Assembly: GCF_028767025.1 (NCBI RefSeq)
Contig: NZ_JAJQXX010000002.1
Coordinates: forward strand, 186,001 to 250,000
DNA length: 64,000 nucleotides
Direction of reading: 5' to 3'
Origin: Blautia sp. XA-2221
GTDB taxonomy: Bacteria; Bacillota; Clostridia; Lachnospirales; Lachnospiraceae
Positions 1 through 8,722 of this stretch are shown here, one piece after another; within the stretch, counting starts at the first letter, position 1, and each line of letters opens with the position of its first letter. The notes below the pieces were generated by a model. The model was given only the letters and a program-made list of their open reading frames with translations, made no database searches and was not told where the DNA came from. A program made the translations under genes and the position numbers.

Positions 1-807
1 GGCAATATATCGATTACGAAAAAAGTTGTGGGAGAAACAGACAGCCAAAATGATTTTCATTTTACATTGCGATTGCTGCAGCATGAAGAAATCAATGGTG
101 TATATGGAGATTTAGAATTTCATAAGGGTGTTGCTGAATTTACCTTAAAAGACGGAGAAACCAAAAAAGCCACCAACCTTCCGGCGGGAGTACATTTTGT
201 CGTAGAAGAAGAAAGCCTGCCGGGGTATCAGAGCGGTATTACAAATCCTACAGGAGAAATTCCGATCAGTGATGAGATCCAGGTAGTTGTTACCAACACC
301 AAGCTTCCGGATCTATCACTGAGTAAAACAGTTACCGGAGAATTGGGGGATAAAACAAAGCAGTTTGAATTTATCATAACATTAAGAGATAAAGACGGAC
401 GACCGGTAAATAAAATCTACGATTATGTTGGAAGTGTGGAGGAAGGCTCCGGAGCACAAAAGCCGGCAGATGGTAAAATCCAGTTTACGCAAGGAGAAGC
501 AAAGATTTCTCTTTCTCATGGACAGAAGATTACGATTTATGATCTTCCATATCAGGCATCCTACAGCATTGTAGAAAGAGAAGCGGATCAGGAACATTAT
601 GTAACGACATATAACGGAAAAACAGAAATTCCAGCCGGAAAGTTAGAAACGGATACGTCTGTTGAGGTAGTAAATAACAGAGAGTTTGTTCCGCCTACAG
701 GAATAAAAGAGAATACAGGTCACGGTGCAGGCATTGGTATTGCACTTTCCCTTGTGGCAGTTTTCTTGCTTTTCCTTGAAGGTTTCTTCCGCAGACGCAG
801 AGGATAG
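1..807 (+). CDS. Cell-wall-anchored pilus tip/adhesin, 5'-truncated by window
   Basis: C-terminal 268 residues of a surface protein whose reading frame is open back to base 1, so the true start is upstream. Two Cna-B/FctA-type beta domains are visible, each opening with an I/L-(S/T)-K-K/T-V-x-G-E motif and holding an E-box (VVEEESLPGY; SIVEREADQ) of the kind used for intramolecular Lys-Asn isopeptide bonds. The end is a sorting signal: VPPTG, a hydrophobic stretch, then FRRRRG. It is the first visible gene of a pilus operon and holds the position of the Cpa tip protein in the streptococcal FCT-3 order. The adhesin role is inferred from position; the sorting signal is directly visible. Confidence 0.85.
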   Translation, partial: GNISITKKVVGETDSQNDFHFTLRLLQHEEINGVYGDLEFHKGVAEFTLKDGETKKATNLPAGVHFVVEEESLPGYQSGITNPTGEIPISDEIQVVVTNTKLPDLSLSKTVTGELGDKTKQFEFIITLRDKDGRPVNKIYDYVGSVEEGSGAQKPADGKIQFTQGEAKISLSHGQKITIYDLPYQASYSIVEREADQEHYVTTYNGKTEIPAGKLETDTSVEVVNNREFVPPTGIKENTGHGAGIGIALSLVAVFLLFLEGFFRRRRG

Positions 808-812
808 CAGCG

Positions 813-1325
813 ATGGAACAGAAAAAAAGAGGAAATACAATCAAAGAGGATCTTTTGTTTCTTGCACTGAAGATCGTAATTTTTCTGGCATTATTTGCGG
901 TAATGTTTTTCGTCATTTTTGGAATTTGTCGTTGTGGTGACAATATGATGTCGCCTGCGTTTAAAGATGGCGATATCGCAATTTATTATCGATTACAAAA
1001 AGAATATCAGCCGACAGACACTGTTGTGATCGAAAAAGACGGAGAAAAGCAAATTCGCAGAATCGTTGCAAAATCCGGGGACAGCGTAGACATAACTTCA
1101 GAGGGACTGAAAGTAAATGGTTATTTACAACAGGAAGCAGCTGTTTACTCGGAAACACTTCCTTATGAGGAGGGAATTTCATTTCCGATTACGTTAGGAG
1201 AAGAGGAATACTTTGTATTAGGAGATAATCGTTCCAATGCAAAGGACAGCCGTATTTACGGAGCAATAAAAAAAGAAGAAATTAAGGGAACAGTAATTAC
1301 GTTACTTCGTCACAGAGGATTTTAA
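813..1325 (+). CDS. SipA-like signal peptidase I homologue lacking catalytic Ser and Lys (pilus assembly factor)
   Basis: 170 residues with one N-terminal membrane helix (about 14-37) and the signal peptidase I fold: MMSPAFKDGD (45-54) aligns with the catalytic SMxPTLxxGD box, IRRIVAKSGD (81-90) with the IKRVIGxPGD box, and GDNRSNAKDSR with box E. The nucleophile position is Met45 and the general-base Lys position is Arg82, so it should not cleave peptides. SipA of streptococcal FCT pili is likewise a signal-peptidase homologue without the dyad and is needed for pilus assembly. It starts 5 nt after the tip gene and precedes the major pilin, matching that role. Confidence 0.85.
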   Translation: MEQKKRGNTIKEDLLFLALKIVIFLALFAVMFFVIFGICRCGDNMMSPAFKDGDIAIYYRLQKEYQPTDTVVIEKDGEKQIRRIVAKSGDSVDITSEGLKVNGYLQQEAAVYSETLPYEEGISFPITLGEEEYFVLGDNRSNAKDSRIYGAIKKEEIKGTVITLLRHRGF

Positions 1326-1366
1326 TGAAAACTGTGACAGATAAATAAAGAAAAGAGGAAAAAAAT

Positions 1367-2455
1367 ATGATGAGCAAAAAAGGAATCGGAGCGTTATTAT
1401 TAGCAGGAACGATGATGCTGGGGATGAGCAGTACAGCTTTTGCAGCGGATGTAAAAGTTCCCACAGTAGGAAACGGAACAGAGCAGAAACCGGCTACTGT
1501 TTCTATTACAAAAGATTTTGAAATGTCAGAAGGACTCAGCATTCCCACAGTTACCTTTGATTTTACAGCTGAAAAGGTAACTTCAGATGCGCCGGAGGCT
1601 ACGATTTCTTCTATTTCCTATACAGATAAGGATAACAAAGGAGAGGCAAACGGAGGAAAATATACAATTTCCAAAAACTCTGAGATTTCTTTTGGAAATT
1701 TTCCGCATGCCGGGGAATATGTTTATACAGTAAAAGAAACGAAGGGAACTGATCAGGGCATTACTTATTCCACAGATACCTATACCTTGAGAGTATATGT
1801 TGCTAACGGACAGAACGGTAAAGTATTTGTAAAAGCGATCACAGCTGAAAAAGGAACGAACAGCGGAGATCCGGCAAATAAAGCAGAGAAGATTTTATTT
1901 ACCAATACATATCGCAAAAACGCTTCCCTTGTTATTGAAAAAAAGACAAGCGGAGAATTAGCAGATAAGAGTAAACGATTTGATTTTACAATTAGATTTG
2001 AAAAATCAGCAACAGAAGAGAATTTAGCAGATTTCACAGGAACACTTACAAGAAAAGGCGGAGCAACAGAAACAGTAACCTGTTCTAAGGGAACTGCTGA
2101 TTTTCAACTTGCCGACGGGGATAAATTAGAATTCCAGAATCTTCCGGCAGGTACGAAATATACAGTAACAGAAAAAGGTGCGAAAGATGGATATGTGGCG
2201 CATGTAAAGGTAACAGAGAATGGAACTGCAGGACAGGGTGTTACCGGAACAGATGCCGATGATTTAGTTTCTTCTCAAAGTGGAAACCATATAGGAGAAA
2301 ATGAAAACAAGGTAGAATTTGAAAATGCTTACCATGAAGTTCCATTAACAGGCATTATTATGAACAATCTTCCATTTCTTCTTCTGATCGGTGTTGCAGT
2401 GCTTGCGTTTGGTGCGCTTGTATTTGTAAAAAAACGCAGAACATCTGACAGATAG
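1367..2455 (+). CDS. Major pilin, FctA/Spy0128-like, LPXTG-type anchored
   Basis: 362 residues: Sec signal peptide ending TAFA-AD at about residue 27; an N-terminal FctA-like domain (about 40-185, with the VSITKDFEM opening, E-box VKETKG and terminal FTNTYR typical of Lys-Asn isopeptide domains); a second Cna-B-like domain (about 186-320); then the sorting motif VPLTG, a membrane helix and KKRRTSDR. Family knowledge: such subunits are polymerised by a dedicated sortase. Ribosome site AGAGG lies before a double ATG (1367 or 1370). The sortase follows directly. Backbone role is inferred from size, domain type and operon position. Confidence 0.88.
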   Translation: MMSKKGIGALLLAGTMMLGMSSTAFAADVKVPTVGNGTEQKPATVSITKDFEMSEGLSIPTVTFDFTAEKVTSDAPEATISSISYTDKDNKGEANGGKYTISKNSEISFGNFPHAGEYVYTVKETKGTDQGITYSTDTYTLRVYVANGQNGKVFVKAITAEKGTNSGDPANKAEKILFTNTYRKNASLVIEKKTSGELADKSKRFDFTIRFEKSATEENLADFTGTLTRKGGATETVTCSKGTADFQLADGDKLEFQNLPAGTKYTVTEKGAKDGYVAHVKVTENGTAGQGVTGTDADDLVSSQSGNHIGENENKVEFENAYHEVPLTGIIMNNLPFLLLIGVAVLAFGALVFVKKRRTSDR

Positions 2456-2481
2456 TATTGCGTTGGGAGAAATTAATCCGG

Positions 2482-3222
2482 ATGATAGATCGGGGCATCA
2501 GCCTGTTGATCGTACTGTGCTTTTTGCCGGTTCTCTGCTATGGGATTTATGTTGTATGGGATTCTCAGCATATCAATCAACAGGCGGATGCGTCTCTTTA
2601 TGAAACATACCGTCCGGTGGACAAAGATGATTTATCTCTTGCGGAACTTCAAAAACAGAATCCTGAAGTCTTTGGCTGGCTGACAGTAAAAGATACGCAC
2701 ATTGATTATCCGTTGGTACAGGGAGAAAATAATTCAAAATATGTAAATATGGACGTATTGGGAGAGTTTTCCTTATCAGGAAGTATTTTTCTGGATTGTC
2801 GTAATCAGCAGGATTTTTCGGATGTGAACCATATCATTTATGGACATCATATGGCAAAGGATGCCATGTTTGGTGAGTTGGAGTATTATGAACAGCAGTC
2901 TTACTTTCAAAAGCATCTGGAGGGGACTATTTACTACGAACATGCATGGCATGATGTGGAGTTTTTTGCTTTTCTTCAGGCAGATGCGTATGACACCATG
3001 CTTTATAATACGTTTTTGCAGCCAGAGGATACGCAGGCTTATCTGGATTATGTGAAAAAGCAGGCAGTTCATTTTCAGGAACTTTCATTTCGGGAAAATG
3101 AAAAATTTATAACATTATCCACCTGTACTTCTGACAGCACCAATGGCAGACATCTTCTGATTGGAAGAATAATGGATGAAATTGAAAGGGAACAGGGAGA
3201 CTTACAATATGAGAAAGAGTAA
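2482..3222 (+). CDS. Class B sortase (pilus polymerase)
   Basis: About 246 residues with an N-terminal membrane anchor and the SrtB fold. Catalytic residues are visible: His in IIYGHHMAKDAMF, Cys in ITLSTCTSDS and Arg in NGRHLLIG. ATG 2482 is chosen because GGGAG lies 12 nt upstream; an in-frame TTG at 2458, 2 nt after the pilin stop, would add 8 residues but has no visible ribosome site. FCT-3 pili are also built by a class B sortase (SrtC2), encoded right after FctA as here. It probably links pilin subunits and may attach them to the wall. Confidence 0.9.
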   Translation: MIDRGISLLIVLCFLPVLCYGIYVVWDSQHINQQADASLYETYRPVDKDDLSLAELQKQNPEVFGWLTVKDTHIDYPLVQGENNSKYVNMDVLGEFSLSGSIFLDCRNQQDFSDVNHIIYGHHMAKDAMFGELEYYEQQSYFQKHLEGTIYYEHAWHDVEFFAFLQADAYDTMLYNTFLQPEDTQAYLDYVKKQAVHFQELSFRENEKFITLSTCTSDSTNGRHLLIGRIMDEIEREQGDLQYEKE

Positions 3223-3865
3223 ACAGATACTTATTTTGGCTGCTCTATTATTCAGTTTTCTGTGTTTTCCTGTAAATCAGGTTTTTGCATCTCAAAATAT
3301 GGCGGAAGTGTCATTGAAGGTAAAACAAAAATTTATTGTAAAAAATCCTGTGAAAGAGATGGAGTTTACAGGGAATTATGAATTCTGTGCATTGGATCAG
3401 GAAGCGCCCATGCCGGAAAATGCAAAAGATGGAATCTATTCTTTTTCATTGAACGGTGAGCAGGCAGAAACAAAGCTTTCATTGAAATATGCACATGCGG
3501 GTGTTTATCATTATCAGTTGAAACAGACAACAGAAGACAAAGATAAGTATCAATATGATAAAAGCTGTTATGAGATTACAGTCTATGTAAAAAATGGAGA
3601 GAATGGGGAATTTATTACTCAGGTAATAGCAGAAAAAGGAGATGGAAAAAAATCCGGGGAGCTGGAATTTCAAAATTCTTATCAGGGAAATCCTTCGGAA
3701 TCTTCAAATCCCTCTGATCTTTCAAAACCAGGCACCCCAGGCAAGCCGGTAAAAACAGGTGATACAACGCCTGTTATGCTGTATGTTTTTATTGCAGCAG
3801 GCGCTTTGTTATTAATTGGAGCGCTTATCTGGTTCAGGAAACATAATAAAAAAAAGAATAGATAG
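3209..3865 (+). CDS. Minor pilin / pilus base anchor (FctB-like position)
   Basis: 218 residues. ATG 3209 is used because AGGGAGA lies 8 nt upstream; it overlaps the sortase by 14 bp. An upstream in-frame ATG (3176) lies inside sortase sequence and would precede the signal peptide. Features: signal peptide (about 5-28, cut near VFA-SQ), one FctA-like domain with E-box LKQTTED and FQNSYQG end, a Pro/Ser linker, then a KTGD-type sorting signal, membrane helix and HNKKKNR tail. The KTGD variant differs from VPPTG and VPLTG upstream, consistent with a base subunit joined to the wall by another sortase. Last pilus gene; a terminator follows. Confidence 0.82.
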   Translation: MRKSKQILILAALLFSFLCFPVNQVFASQNMAEVSLKVKQKFIVKNPVKEMEFTGNYEFCALDQEAPMPENAKDGIYSFSLNGEQAETKLSLKYAHAGVYHYQLKQTTEDKDKYQYDKSCYEITVYVKNGENGEFITQVIAEKGDGKKSGELEFQNSYQGNPSESSNPSDLSKPGTPGKPVKTGDTTPVMLYVFIAAGALLLIGALIWFRKHNKKKNR

Positions 3866-3875
3866 AAAAGAAATG

Positions 3876-3916
3876 GATGATTCTGAAAAGATAAAAGTCA
3901 GAATCATCTATTTTTA
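3876..3916 (+). terminator. Rho-independent terminator of pilus operon
   Basis: An 11-bp perfect stem, GATGATTCTGA with TCAGAATCATC, around a 12-nt loop is followed by a T-rich tract. It closes the pilus operon before the phosphate genes. Confidence 0.88.
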
Positions 3917-4129
3917 TACATAATAATATAAGAAAATTATCATTGAAGAAAAATCTTGACGGAGATAAAGAAAGGATAGAAGAATATCCAAAGAAAGGGG
4001 GAGGAAATAGATTTTACTTTGATTTAACAATCAAGCGGTAGTCGATTTTACATGATTTTCGTACAATGGTATCACAGCAGTAAAATGTAATGTTGTGAAA
4101 AATAAAGAAAAGAGGGAGATTTGGCTGAT
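3917..4129. other. Leader region before phoU, no gene seen
   Basis: About 210 bp, AT-rich. It probably carries the phoU promoter, because a terminator closes the operon before it. I could not settle on a convincing -35/-10 pair or Pho box. Confidence 0.4.
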
Positions 4130-4792
4130 ATGATGACACGTTTTGAAAGACAGCTTGAAGAGCTTCATATTCAGATTATTAAGATGGGAAGTTATTGTGA
4201 AAAAGCAATTGTTCTTTCTACCAGAGCGATCCAGGGTGAAGGTGATGCAAAAGAGGTTTTTGATACAGACAGAGAAATTGACAGTCAGGAAAGAGAGATA
4301 GAGGCGCTCTGTATGCGCTTACTTCTTCATCAGCAGCCGGTTGCCAGAGATCTTCGTGAAATTTCTGCCGCTTTAAAAATGATTTCAGATATGGAGCGTA
4401 TCGGAGATCAGGCTGCGGATATTGCTGATTTATCCCAGTTTATTGACCGCAGTAATGTGGAGACTCCGGATGAGATTGAGAGAATGGCGGAAAAAACAGT
4501 TATTATGGTAACAGAAAGTATTGATGCTTTTGTGAAGGCAGATCTGGAACTTTGCCGTAAAGTGATTAATGATGATGATATTGTAGACGAGCTGTTCAAC
4601 GAGGCAAAAAATAAACTGGCGGATCTGATCTACAAGAATATGGATGCCAAGGCAGGGCTTGATCTTCTGATGACTGCAAAATATATGGAGCGTATCGGAG
4701 ATCATGCGGTGAACATTGCAGAATGGGTAGAATATTCTATTACAGGTGTTCACAGAAACAACGAACACCAAGTGGGAGGAAACAGGAATTGA
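4130..4792 (+). CDS. phoU: Phosphate signalling protein PhoU
   Basis: About 220 residues, the usual PhoU length, with two repeats of the three-helix PhoU domain, each with the metal-binding E/D-x3-D signature (KMISDMERIGDQAADIA near 85; TAKYMERIGDHAVNIA near 190). PhoU links the Pst phosphate transporter to the PhoR kinase and represses the Pho regulon when phosphate is ample. GAGGGAG at 4112-4118 favours ATG 4130 over a TTG at 4121 that is too close. The pst genes expected upstream are absent: a pilus operon sits there. The stop overlaps the start of the kinase gene. Confidence 0.93.
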   Translation: MMTRFERQLEELHIQIIKMGSYCEKAIVLSTRAIQGEGDAKEVFDTDREIDSQEREIEALCMRLLLHQQPVARDLREISAALKMISDMERIGDQAADIADLSQFIDRSNVETPDEIERMAEKTVIMVTESIDAFVKADLELCRKVINDDDIVDELFNEAKNKLADLIYKNMDAKAGLDLLMTAKYMERIGDHAVNIAEWVEYSITGVHRNNEHQVGGNRN

Positions 4793-6459
4793 CAAAAAAG
4801 ATTTTTAAATCTACAGTTCTTGCCTCTGCCACTGTCCTGATACTGGGAGTTTTGTTTGTCCTTGGAATCCTGTACCAGTATTTTGGACGGCAGCTGAACA
4901 GTGAGCTGGAAAAGGAAGCCAGATATCTGGCTTACGGAGTAGAACAGCAAGGGGAGAAGTATCTGGAACAGATCAAATATGGTGATTCCAGAATTACCTA
5001 CATAGATCAGGACGGAACAGTTCTTTATGACAACACAGCTGATGCTGATGAAATGGAAAACCATGAAAATCGTGAAGAGTTTCAGGAGGCGCTGAATAAG
5101 GGGAAAGGTGAGGCCGTGCGTATGTCTGACACCCTTTCGGAAAAAACTGTTTACTCTGCAATACGGCTTTCTGATAATTCTGTTCTTCGTGTATCCAGTA
5201 CACAGTATTCTGTATTTGCACTGATGCTTCAGCTTGTACAGCCGATACTCTGTATTATTTTTGTAATGCTGATCATAGCAGGAGTGATCGCTTCAAGAGT
5301 TGCTTCAAAAATCGTGGAGCCGATTAATGAGCTTGATTTGGAAAAACCGGAGGAAAATGAGATCTATGAAGAGGTGGCTCCTCTTCTTGGAAAAATAAAC
5401 CGTCAGAACCGCCAGATACAGAAACAGCTGGAAGAGGCGAGAAGAAATCAGGAAGAGTTTTCCATTATTACAGAAAATATGCAGGAAGGACTTCTTGTGA
5501 TCGATTCTTATACTATGATCCTTTCCGGCAATTCAAGCGCCTGGAAAATTTTTCAGGTAAATGAGCCGGGAACAGGACAGAGCGTGTACTCTCTGGACAG
5601 AGATGAAGAGTTCAGAAAGGTGATCGAGCAGGTTCTGGAGGGGAAACATGGAAATGCGCTTTTGCGCCTGGACAATGAATATGTGCAGCTGATCGCAAAT
5701 CCGGTTACGAGAGATGGAAAAGCGGTAGGCGCAGTTCTGCTTCTGATGAATGAAACGGAAAAAATCCAGCGGGAGAATCTCAGAAGAGAGTTTTCTGCAA
5801 ATGTTTCTCATGAACTGAAAACACCTCTGACTTCTATTTCAGGTTTTGCCGAGATTATTCAGGACGGCTTTGTGAAAGAAGAGGATGTGAAAAAGTTTGC
5901 AGGCAGAATTTACAGAGAAGCTCAGAGACTTATTCAGCTTGTGGAGGATACGATTAAGATTTCGCAGCTTGACGAAGGCGAAAATCCTTATGAGTGGGAA
6001 AATGTGGATATCTATACAGTTGCCCGAAACGTATGTGGAAACCTGAAGGAAATTGCACAGAGAAAGAACATTCATCTTTATATTGACGGAGAAAGTCTGA
6101 TCTGCCGTACTGTGCGGCCTGTTTTTGAGGAGGTTCTGTATAATCTCTGTGACAATGGAATCAAGTATAATAAGGACAATGGAACAGTAACGATTCACCT
6201 GAAAGACCTCGGGGATTCTGTACAGATTTCTGTAGAGGATAATGGAATCGGAATTCCGCGTGAGGACAGGAATCGGGTATTTGAACGGTTCTATCGTGTG
6301 GACAAAAGCCATTCCAAAGAAATCGGAGGAACAGGCCTGGGCCTTTCCATTGTAAAACATGGAGTTACTTTCCTGGGAGGCACATTAAAGCTGACAAGTA
6401 AAGTAGATGTAGGAACAGAGATTACTGTAACCCTGCCAAAAGATCAGAAAGAAATTTAA
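4789..6459 (+). CDS. phoR: PhoR-like sensor histidine kinase
   Basis: 556 residues starting at TTG 4789, placed by GGGAGG 10 nt upstream and by a TTGA overlap with the phoU stop; earlier in-frame starts lie inside phoU. Layout: membrane helix (about 9-29), extracytoplasmic sensor domain of about 120 residues, second helix (about 150-170), PAS-like domain (about 220-320), HisKA with NVSHELKTPLTS (phospho-acceptor His341), then HATPase_c with an N box (NLCDNGIKYN), G1 (DNGIGIP) and G2 (GGTGLGLSIV). PhoU linkage makes phosphate sensing the likely role. No response regulator lies in the window, so its PhoB partner is encoded elsewhere. Confidence 0.88.
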   Translation: MTKKIFKSTVLASATVLILGVLFVLGILYQYFGRQLNSELEKEARYLAYGVEQQGEKYLEQIKYGDSRITYIDQDGTVLYDNTADADEMENHENREEFQEALNKGKGEAVRMSDTLSEKTVYSAIRLSDNSVLRVSSTQYSVFALMLQLVQPILCIIFVMLIIAGVIASRVASKIVEPINELDLEKPEENEIYEEVAPLLGKINRQNRQIQKQLEEARRNQEEFSIITENMQEGLLVIDSYTMILSGNSSAWKIFQVNEPGTGQSVYSLDRDEEFRKVIEQVLEGKHGNALLRLDNEYVQLIANPVTRDGKAVGAVLLLMNETEKIQRENLRREFSANVSHELKTPLTSISGFAEIIQDGFVKEEDVKKFAGRIYREAQRLIQLVEDTIKISQLDEGENPYEWENVDIYTVARNVCGNLKEIAQRKNIHLYIDGESLICRTVRPVFEEVLYNLCDNGIKYNKDNGTVTIHLKDLGDSVQISVEDNGIGIPREDRNRVFERFYRVDKSHSKEIGGTGLGLSIVKHGVTFLGGTLKLTSKVDVGTEITVTLPKDQKEI

Positions 6460-6523
6460 AATTTCTGTAAGCAGAATGGTACACTACGAAATAAATAGAG
6501 ATATATTCATGATTCAATGTAGC

Positions 6524-6567
6524 AAAAAGTACAGGATTCTTTATTTAAGAAACCTGTACTTTTTTGT
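6524..6567. terminator. Bidirectional terminator between phoR and the YitT gene
   Basis: AAAAAGTACAGG and CCTGTACTTTTT form a 12-bp stem around an AT-rich loop. A runs on one side and T runs on the other let it serve both converging transcripts. Confidence 0.85.
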
Positions 6568-6619
6568 GTACGTTCCATCAGTAGCAATAGGCTCCTTCAT
6601 AAGCGGAACAGGTCACTTT

Positions 6620-7504
6620 TTAATAATCGGTTTTATGGTAGAACCTTCCATTTATATAATCTGTTTTAATGATATTTACAAAAGCCTGTGGGTCTACTTC
6701 TATTACTTTTTTTACAAGGATTTTTGCCTCATCTCTGGAAACGACAGAATAGATCATGGCTGTGTTATCCCCGGTGTAGCATCCTGTACCGTCAATTCTT
6801 GTGGCGGAATGGTGGGACAGCTTGGAAATTTCTTCATATACTTCATCCGGGTGCCTGGTAATAATAAAAAGCGTGTGCTTTTTATAGCGCTGATGAAGCA
6901 TCTGTACTACCTGGGTAGAGGTAAACTGGAAGATGATGGAATAAAGAGCTTTGTCCCAGCCAAAAAGCAGCCCTGCAGCAACCAGGATCACTGCGTTGCC
7001 GCAGAGAATGTAATTCCAGATATCCTGTCCGTTTTTTTCTGAAAAGTAAATGGCAATAAAATCAGTTCCGCCGCTGCTTGTATTTCCGATCAGACAAAGA
7101 CTGATCACAAAACCGTTGATCAGACCGCCGAAAATACTGATCAGAAGCGGATCGTAGGTGATAGGCTGCGAGGGAATAAGGTCTGTCAGAACACTGGACA
7201 GAACGATTACCACGCAGGAACTCATGGTAAATTTTACTCCGATAAATTTCAGACCTATAAAAACAGGAATTGCGTTCAGTATAACGTTGATCAGAGTATA
7301 GGGAATTTCCATTCCTGCAAATTCCTGAAAAATACCCTGGATCAGAAGAGTGAGTCCGTTAAAGCCGCCCGGATACAGTCCTCCGGCTTTTACAAAAGTT
7401 TTGATGTTCACTGCAAAGATCACTGCAGCGATCACTGCACAGCTGTATCGTTTCAGCTCTATTTTTGCATCCATATTTTTGAAGGCTGATAAAAAATTAC
7501 TCAT
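6620..7504 (-). CDS. YitT family membrane protein (DUF161 + DUF2179)
   Basis: 294 residues: five to six hydrophobic segments over about 18-205, with the family's GGxNG-type glycine motif (LYPGGFNGL) and TSSGGTDFIA, then a soluble C-terminal DUF2179 domain (about 215-288, from HTLFIITRHPDEV). YitT proteins are common in Firmicutes; transport function is unproven. It is read toward phoR and follows the methyltransferase gene on the same strand after a 37-bp gap, so the two may share a transcript. An ORF on the opposite strand is a shadow. Confidence 0.9.
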   Translation of the reverse strand: MSNFLSAFKNMDAKIELKRYSCAVIAAVIFAVNIKTFVKAGGLYPGGFNGLTLLIQGIFQEFAGMEIPYTLINVILNAIPVFIGLKFIGVKFTMSSCVVIVLSSVLTDLIPSQPITYDPLLISIFGGLINGFVISLCLIGNTSSGGTDFIAIYFSEKNGQDIWNYILCGNAVILVAAGLLFGWDKALYSIIFQFTSTQVVQMLHQRYKKHTLFIITRHPDEVYEEISKLSHHSATRIDGTGCYTGDNTAMIYSVVSRDEAKILVKKVIEVDPQAFVNIIKTDYINGRFYHKTDY

Positions 7505-7541
7505 TTGTAATTTCCTCCCATGGCTTTATATAAAGAAGGAG

Positions 7542-8402
7542 TTATAAAGATTCCCATCGTCCGGAGGCGCCGCAGGGAAGAACCAGACCGCTGGAGGTAA
7601 CCGGAAGTCCGATTTCCTGAGAATCTACGGTTCCGTTAAACTCTTTCAGTTCTGTTGCCAGCATGTAGGTAAGGACAGCCGGGGCAAGTCCTGTTGTATA
7701 GGAGTTGATCAGGAAAAACAAAGGATCAGGACTGAGAATCTTTTTGCACAGCTTGACCAGAGGATGAATGGCATCTTCTATTTTCCAGATTTCGCCTTTT
7801 GGACCTCTTCCGTAGGAAGGGGGATCCATAATAATAGCGTCATAATGATTGCCTCTGCGGATTTCCCGTTCTACAAACTTCACACAGTCGTCAACAAGCC
7901 AGCGGATAGGAGCATCTGCCAGTCCGGAAGCAGCAGCGTTTTCTTTGGCCCAGGTAACCATGCCTTTGGAAGCATCCACATGGGTAACGCTTGCGCCTGC
8001 GGCTGCGGCTGCCAGAGTTGCGCCTCCTGTGTAGGCAAAAAGGTTCAGTACCTTCACCGGTCTGCCTGCATTTCGGATTTTTTCTCCAAACCAGTCCCAG
8101 TTGACCGCCTGCTCCGGGAAAAGTCCGGTGTGTTTGAAGCTGAATGGCTTCAGGTGGAAGGTGAGATGTTTGTAATGAAGATCCCACTGCTGGGGAAGAT
8201 CAAAAAATTCCCATTCTCCGCCGCCCTTTTTACTTCTGTGATAATGGGCGTTCATATTTTTCCATCCCCGGCTTACCTTTGGGGTATCCCAGATAACCTG
8301 CGGGTCCGGACGGACCAGGATATATTTGCCCCAGCGTTCCAGCTTTTCACCGCCGGAAGTGTCAATTACTTCATATTCTTTCCATTGATCTGCAATCCAC
8401 AT
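7542..8402 (-). CDS. Class I SAM-dependent (rRNA-type) methyltransferase
   Basis: 286 residues from ATG at 8402, which has GAGAGG 9 nt upstream; the longer frame to 8486 has no ribosome site. The Rossmann SAM-binding motif I is VLNLFAYTGGATLAAAAAG, with acidic motif II VTHVDAS and catalytic loop IMDPPSYGRG (DPPxY, typical of RlmI/RlmK-like RNA cytosine or guanine methyltransferases). The N-terminal PUA domain of RlmI is missing. The exact target nucleotide cannot be read from sequence. Confidence 0.85.
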   Translation of the reverse strand: MWIADQWKEYEVIDTSGGEKLERWGKYILVRPDPQVIWDTPKVSRGWKNMNAHYHRSKKGGGEWEFFDLPQQWDLHYKHLTFHLKPFSFKHTGLFPEQAVNWDWFGEKIRNAGRPVKVLNLFAYTGGATLAAAAAGASVTHVDASKGMVTWAKENAAASGLADAPIRWLVDDCVKFVEREIRRGNHYDAIIMDPPSYGRGPKGEIWKIEDAIHPLVKLCKKILSPDPLFFLINSYTTGLAPAVLTYMLATELKEFNGTVDSQEIGLPVTSSGLVLPCGASGRWESL

Positions 8403-8722
8403 AAATGATAACCTCTCATTAGTTTTAATAAAATCAGTCTGTACTGATGATACACTCAGTATAGGGGAATTGCAGTAAATCTGCAAGTGAAAAAGAGTGG
8501 AGTTTCCTGTTTACAGGTGATATCTTTGCTGTTTGCAGGTCGCTATCCCGACAGGTGTTTTGGCATATATGTCAAAATCCCGGAATAAACGAAAGAGTTT
8601 TTATAAATACACGCTTACAGGACTTGACAACAGGGAATTTAGCATACTAAAATAGACGAGATAGCATGATTTAGCAATGTAATAGAAAGAAGTCCGAAAA
8701 GAGCGGAATGAGGAGGAAAAAC
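8403..8722. other. Divergent intergenic region with aminotransferase promoter
   Basis: 320 bp between the divergent methyltransferase and aminotransferase genes. It holds the promoter at 8624-8653; no gene or riboswitch was recognised. Confidence 0.6.
8624..8653 (+). promoter_or_regulatory. Sigma-A promoter for aminotransferase gene
   Basis: TTGACA (8624-8629), 18-bp spacer, TAAAAT (8648-8653); the gene starts about 63 nt after the expected transcription start. Confidence 0.7.

Noticed and set aside
6476-7042. A 188-codon plus-strand frame
   Set aside because: Opposite the YitT-family gene, starts inside the shared terminator region, and has no ribosome site or recognisable domain.
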